Both the position numbers and the translations under genes were made by a program. Shown in pieces: positions 41,361-49,727 of a DNA stretch of 64,000 nucleotides (its first letter is position 1; each line of letters begins with the position of its first letter). The stretch is from Halonotius sp046719765 (lineage in GTDB: Archaea > Halobacteriota > Halobacteria > Halobacteriales > Haloferacaceae), in the NCBI RefSeq assembly GCF_046719765.1, contig NZ_JABEBY010000010.1, forward strand, positions 55,081 to 119,080, written 5' to 3'. The notes below the pieces were generated by a model, which did not search any database, was not told where the DNA came from, and saw only the letters and a list, made by a program, of their open reading frames with translations.

Positions 41361-41585
41361 CTACTCCTCCTCGGTCTCACTCCAGGCACAGTCCTGGCAC
41401 TTGTAGCCGGTCAGAAAGGCCGTCACGCTCGGCATGTAGCCGACGCTGATGACGTTGCCGCCGCAGTCCGGACACTCCCGATCGGCGTCCTCGATCTCGG
41501 TTGCTTCCATCGGTGTCTCCCCTTCGATCAACTCGGCCAGCGATTCGGCGGTCACCATTCGCCCCTCGACGACGCGGTTGCTCAT
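41361..41585 (-). CDS. Zinc-ribbon protein (DUF5795-like)
   Basis: 74 residues from MSNRVVEGRMVTAESLAELI. The zinc ribbon is C-x2-C (CPDCGGNVISVG) and C-x2-C (YKCQDCAWSETEE). This layout matches a conserved haloarchaeal family annotated DUF5795. Function unknown, probably nucleic acid or protein binding. Lies directly upstream of a second small zinc-ribbon gene on the same strand. Confidence 0.82.
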   Translation of the reverse strand: MSNRVVEGRMVTAESLAELIEGETPMEATEIEDADRECPDCGGNVISVGYMPSVTAFLTGYKCQDCAWSETEEE

Positions 41586-41680
41586 ACTGATCGGGTAACG
41601 GCGGCGACACCAAAGACCTGTCGTGGTGACACGCACCACCGACACGGCCGGTCGGCGATCCGGGCTGTGGGAGTCCCACC

Positions 41681-41827
41681 TCAGGCTTCGACCCAGATCG
41701 TCTCAATCCCGCAGTTCAGACAGTCGTGCAGCGTCTCCATCGGCCCGTCGTCGTCCGGTACCTCCTCGTCGTCGACCATTGCGATCGCTGTGTCGCCGCA
41801 GATGATACATTCGAACTCGACGTTCAT
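41681..41827 (-). CDS. Small zinc-ribbon protein
   Basis: 48 residues starting MNVEFECIICGDTAIAMVDD and ending LHDCLNCGIETIWVEA. Two C-x2-C knuckles (CIIC and CLNC) separated by an acidic loop form a compact zinc ribbon. The clean ATG, stop and typical acidic bias support a real gene. It precedes the 74-residue zinc-ribbon gene by 95 bases on the same strand. Function unknown. Confidence 0.7.
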   Translation of the reverse strand: MNVEFECIICGDTAIAMVDDEEVPDDDGPMETLHDCLNCGIETIWVEA

Positions 41828-41988
41828 GCGTCGATACTACCCATTCCCAGCCGATATATCTGACTCGATTGCTGGACAGCAACGACGGGCTCACCGACGA
41901 GTCAGTGTCAGGATCGATCCGAGGTATGTCGACCGGTGAGACGGTGGCAAAACCTGATTCGTCACGTCCTGGAACCGTTCACCGATGG

Positions 41989-42710
41989 CTACTCGTCGGG
42001 CATCCACGCCGGCGGGTTCACCGTTGCCGTTCCGACCTCCGAAAGATCATATCTCGCCTGTCTGCTGTTCCCGTCGCTTGCTCTCGTGATATTGTACTCC
42101 GCGATGAACCCTTCTTCGGCAACCGTAATATGGCCGGCTGCAGTATCGAACGGGATCGAGTCAGGATCTCTGAAACCGGACACAGTGTATCTGACGGCTG
42201 TCGTTCCCTCCACGGTGACCGTTCTCGTCGCGTTCATGTCGAGAGACACCATGGGTTGTCGCAACCGATCGTGTGAGTCGATGCGATCCGGATCCCAGTT
42301 TCATCGGGGCTTCGATTCAGTTCGCCCGTCGTTCGGTCGTATTCGAAGACGCCCGCCGCGTTGTAGTAGGCGTGGATATCGTTCCCAAACAGCGTGTCGC
42401 TAAATCGTACCGAAGCGGTGCCAGCGTCGGTGTCCAGTGTTCTCACTATCGGACGATTGCTGTCGTCATCGACAATGGTCAGTCGGCTCCTGCGGGACGT
42501 GTTCTCCACTGCCGTTTGATGTGTCTGTACCGCGGTTCCAAGATCCGTCACTCCCTCCTGTGACCACCCCGATGGATACGAAAACTCCGCCACTGTCGAT
42601 TCGGGCCCCGGCGACTGTTTGTCCGTCGCGGGTAAGCCAGCACAGCCAGCGAGCATGAGGACAATGGGCAGTAGTATCACAGAACGGGCCGCTTGCACGC
42701 GGGAGACCAT
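41989..42710 (-). pseudogene. Frameshifted haloarchaeal lipoprotein
   Basis: Two overlapping frames encode one protein. The first (42234-42710) begins MVSRVQAARSVILLPIVLML with lipobox AGCAG and continues through SDTLFGNDIHAYYNAAGVFEYD. The second (41989-42264) continues with PMVSLDMNATRTVTVEGTTA and ends VNPPAWMPDE. The join is near 42240-42264, where the first frame reads off into CDNPWCLST. Intact relatives are single lipoproteins of about 240-260 residues. A point insertion or deletion, or a sequencing error, would explain this. Confidence 0.72.
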
Positions 42711-42929
42711 ACCGCCACTGGGTGAAAACCGATGAAAACAGTTGGAAAGTCGGTATCGAGGCAATCAGGCCATCACGTCCCCGTCGCTTTCGCTCGCGCA
42801 ACTGCGTATCGTCGTTTGGCAGTCGGTTCGCGTGAGGTCGGTTGACGACAGTGGCGTAACCTGACTGCCCTGATTCGCTGCCAACGCGGCCACAGGCTTA
42901 TTCGGGAAGCCGACCAACGTCTATCCACG

Positions 42930-43052
42930 ATGGCGACTCACGACGAAACGGAAGACGACGAAATCGAGCCCGCAGAACTCGACGAGCGAGCCGAGGAAGT
43001 CGAAGACGGCGAGTTCCTGACGTTTGAGGAACACGCGGAGAAACGAGAGTAA
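42930..43052 (+). CDS. Small RelB-like antitoxin
   Basis: 40 residues, very acidic, ending DGEFLTFEEHAEKRE. The E-F-L-T-x-E-E-H pattern is common in short antitoxins paired with RelE/ParE toxins. It starts about 30 bases after a GCTTATTC TATA-like element and stops 12 bases before the toxin gene, so the pair forms an operon. Predicted to bind and neutralise the downstream toxin; it is too short to contain a separate DNA-binding domain. Confidence 0.75.
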   Translation: MATHDETEDDEIEPAELDERAEEVEDGEFLTFEEHAEKRE

Positions 43053-43064
43053 TCGATAGCTTGT

Positions 43065-43376
43065 ATGTCGTGGCGGTTCGTTATTCATCCACGCGCCAGC
43101 GACCAACTAGCAGCGTTGCCTGCGGATGTTGACGAGCGGATCAGACGCAAACTGAAGGAGATGGTCACCAGCGAGTGGCGCGATCTCCACGAGTACGACG
43201 TCGAACGCATCCGCGGCTGCGATCACGAGATATACCGCACACGAATCGGCGACTATCGCGTCTTCTTTCTCGCTGAGGAACCCGTCGCCGCGATACTCCA
43301 TGTGGCGAAACGCGACCGTGCCTACGGGAACACCGGTCAGTTAGACTCGCGTGCAGACGATTTCGAAACCGAATGA
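43065..43376 (+). CDS. RelE/ParE-family toxin
   Basis: 103 residues starting MSWRFVIHPRASDQLAALPAD. The RelE fold is shown by the helix ERIRRKLKEMVTSEW, then HEYDVERIRGCDHEIYRTRIGDYRVFFLAEE and LHVAKRDRAYGN. The basic residues on the R-x-R-I-G-D-Y-R-V strand are those that contact the ribosome/mRNA in RelE toxins. It would be silenced by the 40-residue protein just upstream. The module looks intact, unlike the one at 45810-46193. Confidence 0.87.
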   Translation: MSWRFVIHPRASDQLAALPADVDERIRRKLKEMVTSEWRDLHEYDVERIRGCDHEIYRTRIGDYRVFFLAEEPVAAILHVAKRDRAYGNTGQLDSRADDFETE

Positions 43377-43561
43377 GTGGTATTCGAATCGTTGTGCAGT
43401 CGCTCCATATCACCGCCACCACGATCTGAGTGCGACCGACTCCGCGCGCAATTCGACGACCAGACGCCGGTTTTCACCGATGCGGCTGTGAATGGATCAA
43501 CGAACACCGATACTAACTACACGCTATCGACGATTTCCTCGGCTCCACTCCTGATACCACC

Positions 43562-44266
43562 CTACGGTTCGGTGGTCTCGGGTGTTTCGTCTCGACGGAC
43601 GACCAACACCGGGCCGACCGAGGCGGCAGCCACGCGCTCGGCCTCATCGCCGAAGACGAGCGACCGCAGCGACGGGGCTGCCTCGCCGATCACAATCGCG
43701 TCGTGAGTTGGTGCCGCATCCATCAGCGAATCGAACGGCGAGCCGGCCGCGGTCGACGTGTCCGTGTCGATCCCGGCCTCGCGGAGGCGGCTCGCGGCGG
43801 TTTCCAGCCGGTCGTCGTTCGCTTCGTCGCTGTCGCCCGCGAGCAACAGCGTGACGCCGATATCACGGTCGCCGACAAGGTCGATCACGAACGCGATGAT
43901 CCGGTCGATGTCCACGTCGCCCGACAGCGAGACCAGCAGATCGTCGACATCGCCGGTCATCCCGGAGATGGCAAACGCGTCAGCGTTGATTTCGTCGGCC
44001 ACTCGCGTCACCGTCTGTTCGCGGTCATGCGTAAATACGAGCCGGTGGTCGGCCGCACCGCCAGCGTCCGCGAACTCCTCGCTGAGTTCTTCCAGCGCGG
44101 CGGTCGCCCGCTCCTCGTACTGGTGGCGGGCCTGATCCGGCGGCGTCTGCTCGGGGAGGACGTGATAGCCGAGGACGGTCACGTCCATCGTTCCGAGCAG
44201 GCTCATCAGTCCCGGTGCGACCGTCTTGCCTTCGAGAACTTCGACGGGGACGAGGACGCGGCTCAT
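43562..44266 (-). CDS. Tandem universal stress domain protein
   Basis: 234 residues from MSRVLVPVEVLEGKTVAPGL; a second UspA-like unit lies in the C-terminal half (TLLLAGDSDEANDDRLETAA, DAIVIGEAAPSLRSLVFGDEAERVA). The Gly-rich ATP-binding turn is GEAAPSLRSLVFG. It overlaps the APC permease stop-start by 1 base, so both genes are one operon. USP proteins accompanying transporters are often regulatory. An upstream in-frame extension runs antisense to the permease and is not used. Confidence 0.85.
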   Translation of the reverse strand: MSRVLVPVEVLEGKTVAPGLMSLLGTMDVTVLGYHVLPEQTPPDQARHQYEERATAALEELSEEFADAGGAADHRLVFTHDREQTVTRVADEINADAFAISGMTGDVDDLLVSLSGDVDIDRIIAFVIDLVGDRDIGVTLLLAGDSDEANDDRLETAASRLREAGIDTDTSTAAGSPFDSLMDAAPTHDAIVIGEAAPSLRSLVFGDEAERVAAASVGPVLVVRRDETPETTEP

Positions 44267-45690
44267 TAGAGGGCTCTCTTGAGACGTATGTCGCGGGCGT
44301 AATAGAAGTACCACCCGGCGGTCGCCGCGCTGACGGCGATCCCGACGCCGATGGACAGCGGATTCATAAAGGCGATCAGCCCGGAACTCGCCAGCGCGCC
44401 GACCGCCGGGATCACTGGCCCGCCCGGAACGACGAAATCCGGATCGTACCACGATGGTTCGTCCCGCCGGATGGCGATCAGCGCGACACACATCAAGCCG
44501 TACATGATCAGGTGCAGAAAGGAGGCGACCTCGGCGAGCAGTTGCACCTGCCGTGTCGCCGCCAACACGATCACGGGGCCGCCGGCCAGTCCGAGGGCGA
44601 CGTGCGGCGTCCCGTATTTCAGGTTGATTCGGCTGGCCCACTCCGGCAACAGGGCGTCCTTCGAGACGCCGTAGATGGCACGCGAGGTGCTGAGGATCGA
44701 GGCGTTGGCCGACGACATCGTCGCCAGCAGGCCGCCGATGACGATCACGAACGCGCCCGGCCACCCGAGCAGCGCGCGGCCGATCTCGACCATCGCGGTC
44801 TCGCCGGCCTCGGCCAGCGCGTCCTGCGTGAAGACGCTCGTCGCCACGAAGATCGTCACCACGTACAGCGTCATGACGATCAGCACCGAGCCGATCATCG
44901 CCAGCGGGAGGTTCCGGCCGGGGGATTGCATCTCGCCGGCGACGGTGGCGACCTGTGCGAAGCCGAGATACGAGGTGAACACGAGGGCGGCCACCGACAT
45001 GATCGGGCCGACCGCCCAGACGTTTCGCGCTTCGCCGGGTGGGGTGCCGGCATCAACGAAGCCGAGGGCATCGGCCATCCCGAAGGCGAGAAACGCGACC
45101 AGCATCGAGAGCAACAGCGCGACGATCCCGTTCTGGAGTTTGGCCGCGTTTTCGGTGCCGGTCACGTTCAACACGGTGAACCCGATCCCGGCGACGACGG
45201 CGATCCCCGAGACGATGCCGCCCGGACTCGCCCCGACGGTGATCCCGAGCAGGGCGAGGGCGTCCAAGGCGTAAAACCCCAGGCCGACCAGATAGAACGC
45301 GGTCGCAAACACGAGGCCGATCCACAGCGAGAGGCCGATGACCGTCCCGGCGAGCGTTCCCAACCCACGAGAAATGAAGTAGTAGCCGCCGCCGCTTTTC
45401 GGCATCGCCGTCGCCAGCTCCGAGGTCGGCAGCGCGACCAGCAGCGCGATGACGCCGCCGATCCCGAAGGAGGCCGTCGCCGCCGTCCCGACTTCCGCGC
45501 CGGCCAGCCCCGGAAAGACGAAGATGCCCGCGCCGATCATCGTGCCGATCCCGATAGCCAACCCACCGGAGAGCCCGAGCGTCCGTTCGAGTTCGGCGTC
45601 GTCGGTGATCGTCGCTTCGTCGGTCTCGACGACCGGCTCGGCGTCGGGTGCCTCGCCTTCGATGTTGGTGCCGGTCGGCTCGCTACTCAT
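44266..45690 (-). CDS. APC-family amino acid permease
   Basis: 474 residues, about 12 helices. The first helix holds the family motif GIGTMIGAGIFVFPGLAG with the unwound GAGIF centre. The central cytosolic loop SSANASILSTSRAIYGVSKDALLPEWAS is characteristic of APC transporters. Likely imports amino acids by cation coupling; specificity is unknown. The adjacent USP gene, overlapping by 1 base, points to stress-dependent or post-translational control of uptake. Confidence 0.9.
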   Translation of the reverse strand: MSSEPTGTNIEGEAPDAEPVVETDEATITDDAELERTLGLSGGLAIGIGTMIGAGIFVFPGLAGAEVGTAATASFGIGGVIALLVALPTSELATAMPKSGGGYYFISRGLGTLAGTVIGLSLWIGLVFATAFYLVGLGFYALDALALLGITVGASPGGIVSGIAVVAGIGFTVLNVTGTENAAKLQNGIVALLLSMLVAFLAFGMADALGFVDAGTPPGEARNVWAVGPIMSVAALVFTSYLGFAQVATVAGEMQSPGRNLPLAMIGSVLIVMTLYVVTIFVATSVFTQDALAEAGETAMVEIGRALLGWPGAFVIVIGGLLATMSSANASILSTSRAIYGVSKDALLPEWASRINLKYGTPHVALGLAGGPVIVLAATRQVQLLAEVASFLHLIMYGLMCVALIAIRRDEPSWYDPDFVVPGGPVIPAVGALASSGLIAFMNPLSIGVGIAVSAATAGWYFYYARDIRLKRAL

Positions 45691-45809
45691 TGCCGAGGGT
45701 TCACTCTCGGCGGGGTAATAAGCAGGGGCCGCCGATCACATTTTGTCGGTCACGTCAGCGACCGCAATGAGGCTCCTTCTGTGATTGGCTGGTCGCAACA
45801 CCAAGACTT

Positions 45810-46029
45810 CTACCGCTCCATTCGGCGACGGAACTCGGAGAGGTCGTAGGTGTCCTCACCCTTCGGAACGATCCCGACGACGGTCATGGTGTCGCCACTG
45901 AATGTTCTCCGTCCAGTCGTTGATCTTTTCGAGGATCCGCTCGGCGTGATCCGGATTGTGCTGCTGAATCGTTGCGAGATCGTCCCGCGCACTCTGAAGC
46001 ACAGTGAGTTCCGACGGCGCGTGCGGCAT
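45810..46029 (-). pseudogene. Frameshifted RelE-family toxin
   Basis: From the ATG at 46029 the frame reads MPHAPSELTVLQSARDDLAT, then a helix ILEKINDWTENIQ, and stops after 57 residues at 45856. The adjacent frame continues with the missing C-terminus, GDTMTVVGIVPKGEDTYDLS, and ends EFRRRMER at 45810. The total span (220 bases) is not a multiple of three, so one base has been gained or two lost near 45880-45900. The toxin is probably inactive. Its antitoxin is intact just upstream. Confidence 0.7.
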
Positions 46030-46034
46030 CAGTG

Positions 46035-46193
46035 TTATTCGAGGTCGATGTCGAGATCGTCGGCAACCTCTTCGACTGAAAGGTGCGACGCTTCGTCTTC
46101 GAGTTCGTCAAGCCGTTCGGCGATCACGGCTCGCTCGTCGGGCAGCATGTCGGCTTCGGGCGGATGCTTGGGCGCGTCACCGTCGGTCGCCAT
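46035..46193 (-). CDS. Small antitoxin-like protein
   Basis: 52 residues from MATDGDAPKHPPEADMLPDE, then a helix ERAVIAERLDELEDEASHLS followed by VEEVADDLDIDL. The gene is immediately upstream of the broken RelE frame (5 bases between stop and ATG). CTTATC lies about 27 bases before the start codon, giving a leaderless promoter. It looks intact, so the module retains antitoxin without a working toxin. Divergent from egsA. Confidence 0.68.
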   Translation of the reverse strand: MATDGDAPKHPPEADMLPDERAVIAERLDELEDEASHLSVEEVADDLDIDLE

Positions 46194-46319
46194 ATTCAAT
46201 CGTGGGATACGTGTCTTGATAAGCTTTGGTGCATCCGGGTCGTCTCCGATCTCGGCCGACGTATTCGCCAGCGTCGCCGACACCAAACGGTTTCATGGAC
46301 GGCCGCCGATGGGGCGAGT

Positions 46320-47375
46320 ATGTTCGACAAATCGACGTGGATCAAGCTCCCCCGCAACGTGGTCGTCGGCCACGGCGTCATCGAGGAGCTTGGCCAGGCC
46401 GTCGCCGAACTCCACCTCCACGGCGACCCGCTGGTCGTCACCAGCCCGACGCCGAACGAACTCGCGGGCGACCGCCTGCGCGCCCAACTCGACGACCCGA
46501 CGACGGTTACCGTCGAGTCCGCCAGCTTCGACTCCATCGAGCGCGTCACCGAGATCGCCCGCGATATCGACGCCGGCTACCTGATCGCCCTCGGCGGCGG
46601 CAAACCCATCGATATCGCCAAGATGGCCGCCGACGAGATCGACCGGGGGTTCGTCTCGGTGCCGACCGCCGCCAGCCACGACGGCATTGTCTCCGGTCGC
46701 TCGTCGGTGCCGGAGGGTGACAGCCGGCACTCGATCGCTGCCGACCCGCCGCTGGCCGTCGTCGCCGACACCGAGATCATCGCCCGCGCGCCGTGGGAAC
46801 TAACCACCGCCGGCTGTGCGGATATCATCTCGAACTACACCGCTGTCCAGGACTGGCGGCTCGCCAAACGCCTCAAAAACGTCGAGTACTCCGAGTACGC
46901 GGGCGCGCTCTCGGAGATGACCGCCGAGATGTTGGTGGACAACGCCGACTCGATCCGCCCGAACCTCGAAGAATCGGCGTGGATCGTGGTCAAAGCCCTC
47001 GTCTCCTCCGGCGTCGCCATGTCGATTGCGGGCTCCTCCCGGCCCGCTTCGGGTGCGGAACACCTGTTTTCCCACCAGCTCGACCGCATCGCGCCGAACA
47101 AGGCTCTGCACGGCCACCAGGTCGGCGTCGGCTCGATTCTGACCGAGTACTTGCATAGCGGCGACGCGGGTCGCTGGCGGGCGATCCGCCAGGCCCTCGA
47201 CAGCATCGACGCGCCGACCACGGCTGACGAACTCGGCGTCAGCGACGACGAGGTCTTAGAGGCGTTAACGACGGCTCACAAAATCCGAGATCGGTACACG
47301 ATCCTCGGCAACGGCGTCGACCTGGATGCGGCCGTCGAGACGGCGACCGTGACCGGCGTGATCGACCGCGAGTAG
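46320..47375 (+). CDS. egsA: sn-glycerol-1-phosphate dehydrogenase
   Basis: 351 residues from MFDKSTWIKLPRNVVVGHGV. The dinucleotide site is LIALGGGKPIDIAKMAAD near 92-110; the metal ligands lie in SVPTAASHDGIVSGRSS, GAEHLFSHQLDR and LHGHQVGVGS. The enzyme reduces dihydroxyacetone phosphate to sn-glycerol-1-phosphate, the step that sets the archaeal lipid backbone. With mvaD elsewhere in the window, two lipid pathway genes are present. An in-frame upstream extension is not conserved-looking. Confidence 0.95.
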   Translation: MFDKSTWIKLPRNVVVGHGVIEELGQAVAELHLHGDPLVVTSPTPNELAGDRLRAQLDDPTTVTVESASFDSIERVTEIARDIDAGYLIALGGGKPIDIAKMAADEIDRGFVSVPTAASHDGIVSGRSSVPEGDSRHSIAADPPLAVVADTEIIARAPWELTTAGCADIISNYTAVQDWRLAKRLKNVEYSEYAGALSEMTAEMLVDNADSIRPNLEESAWIVVKALVSSGVAMSIAGSSRPASGAEHLFSHQLDRIAPNKALHGHQVGVGSILTEYLHSGDAGRWRAIRQALDSIDAPTTADELGVSDDEVLEALTTAHKIRDRYTILGNGVDLDAAVETATVTGVIDRE

Positions 47376-47417
47376 GGCCGTCGCCGCGCTGTCGAACTCC
47401 TGCCGTATCTTTATGAG

Positions 47418-47431
47418 CTATGAGGTCATAG
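47418..47431 (+). promoter_or_regulatory. Palindromic operator candidate for tumE/tumA
   Basis: CTATGA-GG-TCATAG, a perfect inverted repeat. TCTTTATG immediately before it (47408-47415) looks like a TATA box, and the tumE ATG is 25 bases after it. The site sits where a repressor would block transcription initiation; the TumA antitoxin is a likely binder. Confidence 0.5.
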
Positions 47432-47455
47432 AACATAGTACGGACGCACTGTGCG

Positions 47456-47749
47456 ATGGCCCACCCGCTCGAACTGAACCGCGCCGTTCCAGGCGGCCGG
47501 ATCGAGATGTTTGCGATCCGCGACGAGTCGTACGCGAGCGGGTGGTTCTATCGCTTCCAGTACTATCACCCCGACGACGGCGAAATCCTGCGGTACGACA
47601 ACGCCCACGATGACGACACCCTCGGAACTCATCACCGACACATCCGATTCGACGACGACACCGAAATCGAGTTCCACGGCCTCGTGCTCCATCTCACGCG
47701 GTTCCTCAACGAGGTCGGTGAACTCGCTCCCAGCGAGGACACACCATGA
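47456..47749 (+). CDS. tumE: TumE-like toxin (DUF6516)
   Basis: 97 residues: a beta-rich protein with GRIEMFAIRDESYASGWFYRF, EILRYDNAHDDDTLGTHHRH and HIRFDDDTEIEFHGLVLHLT. This pattern (basic/polar N-terminus, then YDNAH and HHRH) fits DUF6516, described as the toxin of the TumE/TumA system. It overlaps the next gene by 4 bases. Predicted cytosolic toxin whose mode of action is less well understood than RelE or PIN. Confidence 0.8.
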   Translation: MAHPLELNRAVPGGRIEMFAIRDESYASGWFYRFQYYHPDDGEILRYDNAHDDDTLGTHHRHIRFDDDTEIEFHGLVLHLTRFLNEVGELAPSEDTP

Positions 47750-48204
47750 CTGACACCCCCGACGACGGCTGGCCGGAATCGTACAGCGACCCACGTGACC
47801 GCCCGCACCCGAATGAGCTGCGGGTAACTGTCGAGACGGGCGATGAAGCCCGCGCTGGGACGCTCGACACGGCGGCAGCGGTCGCCGACGGCGAGTCGGT
47901 GCCGGCGGTCGTCTCCTTCGCGTCGGTCGCCGATCTGCGGACGATCTTGACCGACCGCCGGATCGAACTCCTGCGGACGCTCGTCGAGACCGACGGCGCG
48001 GCCGCAAGCATTACCGCCCTCAGTGAGACGCTTGACCGCGATTACCGCCCCGTCCACGACGACGTGACGCTACTTGCTGATTACGGCCTGCTGTTCATCG
48101 TCGAGGAAGGACAGTCGAAGCGACCCTACGTTCCGTACGAGCGAATCCATCTCGACGTGGAACTCGTCGGCGATGCCTCCGATGAGGAGCCCGCTCCGGC
48201 GTAG
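47746..48204 (+). CDS. tumA: TumA-like antitoxin with helix-turn-helix
   Basis: 152 residues. The first 45 are acidic and unstructured-looking; residues 75-125 form a winged helix (RRIELLRTLVETDGAAASITALSETL, then VHDDVTLLADYGLLFI), as in the HVO_A0114-type DNA-binding family. The start overlaps the toxin stop by 4 bases. It should bind both the toxin and the promoter; a palindrome upstream of tumE is a candidate site. Confidence 0.82.
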   Translation: MTDTPDDGWPESYSDPRDRPHPNELRVTVETGDEARAGTLDTAAAVADGESVPAVVSFASVADLRTILTDRRIELLRTLVETDGAAASITALSETLDRDYRPVHDDVTLLADYGLLFIVEEGQSKRPYVPYERIHLDVELVGDASDEEPAPA

Positions 48205-48266
48205 CTGCTGTGTCGTAGTTCGCACCGAGTCGAAACCCGCATTAGCAACACGCCCCAACCGCAGGT

Positions 48267-48890
48267 ATGGAGACTCCGATGGTCGGTGGACGGGTTCGTG
48301 AGCATCCACGGGCAACGACGATTCTGCTGGCCGTGGTCGGCTACGCGGCCGTCGTCGGCGTGTTCGCGGTACCCTCCGTGCAGGCTCTCTTTCCGGAACT
48401 GAACCTCGAACAGGTCAACCTGCTTGCGCACGCGATCGCCGTCGTCAACACGCTCGCGGTCACGTCGCTGATCGCCGGCTGGTACTGGATCCGTAACGAC
48501 GAGGTGAGCAAACACGCCCACGCGATGCTCACCGCATTCGTGCTCATCCTGCTGTTCTTGAGTATGTACCTCCCGAAGGTCGCCGGCGGCGGCACCAAGG
48601 AGTTCGTGCTCGAATCGAGCTACGGCTGGGTGCCGCTGTGGGAGTGGGTGTATCCGGCCTACCTGCTCATGCTCGCAATCCACATCCTGCTGTCGATTCT
48701 GGCGATGCCGCTGGTGTTGTATGCCGTCGTCCTCGGGCTGACACATACGCCCGAGGAACTCCGCACCCAGACGCCACACCGGACGGTTGGCCGCGTCGCC
48801 GCCGGCACATGGATCCTCTCGCTGGCGTTGGGCGTCATCACCTATCTCCTGCTCAATCACGCCTACACCTACGAGTTCGTCCCGGCCTGA
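48267..48890 (+). CDS. DUF420 membrane protein
   Basis: 207 residues with about five or six helices. The conserved histidines of DUF420 are visible: NLLAHAIAVVNTLA, HAHAMLTAFVLILL and YPAYLLMLAIHILLS, the first in helix 2. In bacteria DUF420 proteins (CtaM/YozB) assist assembly of heme-copper oxidases. No oxidase gene is nearby, so the link here is by family only. Confidence 0.82.
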   Translation: METPMVGGRVREHPRATTILLAVVGYAAVVGVFAVPSVQALFPELNLEQVNLLAHAIAVVNTLAVTSLIAGWYWIRNDEVSKHAHAMLTAFVLILLFLSMYLPKVAGGGTKEFVLESSYGWVPLWEWVYPAYLLMLAIHILLSILAMPLVLYAVVLGLTHTPEELRTQTPHRTVGRVAAGTWILSLALGVITYLLLNHAYTYEFVPA

Positions 48891-48978
48891 TGAGTTGCCG
48901 CAACAACGCCGACGCGGGACTTTTAGTAGTGGGGCCGCAGCCTCCGAGCATGAAGCCTGCGGCCTGGGAGCGATTCGG

Positions 48979-49725
48979 ATGAAGGTCGCCGTCGCCCAGC
49001 AGCCGGACGGCGACGTAGCCGCCCAGCTCACCGAGACCATCGCCGCGATCGACGGGCTCAGCCTCGTCGACCGGGCGGCCGCCGAGGTGTTGCTCGCGGT
49101 TGACGATGCCGCGCTCCGGGCGGCAGTCGACGGCGACGACGATCGGCCGCTGCTCCGGCTTGCAGCAACCGACGACGAGACGGCGGCTGATCGCTCAACC
49201 CTGCTCAGCCGTCTGGCGACGCACGCGGCGACGACAGTGCCGACGATCAGCCGCCGGGTGCTGTCAGTACAGGTTGGTGACACAGCCGCGCGTGCCGTCC
49301 GGGACTGTGCGATCGTGACGACCGATCCGGCCCGAATCTCCGAGTACCGGGTGGTGGCCGACGATGCGACGCTGACAGCGTTTCGCGCCGATGGCGTCGT
49401 CGTCGCCACGCCGGTGGGCACCGCCAGCTACAGCCGGGCAGCCGGTGGCCCGCGGCTCGCCCCCGACACCGGGCTCGCTGTCGTCCCGATCGCCCCGTTT
49501 GCGATGACCGCCGACCAGTGGGTCGTCCGCCCGCCGCTGACACTGCGGGTCGAACGCGACGACGACGTGAGCGTCTTCGCCGACGGGAGCCGTGTCACCA
49601 GTGGTGGTGGCGGGCTCACAGTCGCTGTGTCGGTCGCCGGAGCGGTCACTGTTGTCGATCGTCGTCGACTTGCGGAGGGCGGGCGCAATTGGAAAAACTC
49701 TAATGAGTCGTCGCCACACGACTAG
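48979..49725 (+). CDS. NAD kinase-related protein
   Basis: 248 residues from MKVAVAQQPDGDVAAQLTET. The C-terminal half keeps NAD kinase features (GVVVATPVGTASYSRAAGGP, then APFAMTADQWVVRPPLTL and VSVFADGSR). The N-terminal half lacks the GGDG phosphate-binding motif of true NadK. It is therefore a degenerate relative with uncertain catalytic ability. Followed 2 bases later by a small membrane protein, presumably in the same transcript. Confidence 0.72.
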   Translation: MKVAVAQQPDGDVAAQLTETIAAIDGLSLVDRAAAEVLLAVDDAALRAAVDGDDDRPLLRLAATDDETAADRSTLLSRLATHAATTVPTISRRVLSVQVGDTAARAVRDCAIVTTDPARISEYRVVADDATLTAFRADGVVVATPVGTASYSRAAGGPRLAPDTGLAVVPIAPFAMTADQWVVRPPLTLRVERDDDVSVFADGSRVTSGGGGLTVAVSVAGAVTVVDRRRLAEGGRNWKNSNESSPHD

Positions 49726-49727
49726 AT

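Noticed and set aside
43562..44764. N-terminal extension of the USP gene to 400 residues
   Set aside because: The extra residues lie antisense-in-frame over the permease gene and are Arg-rich; the USP family start is at 44266.
44215..45849. 544-codon open frame on the plus strand
   Set aside because: Antisense to the APC permease; extremely Arg/Asp/His-rich, with no motif.
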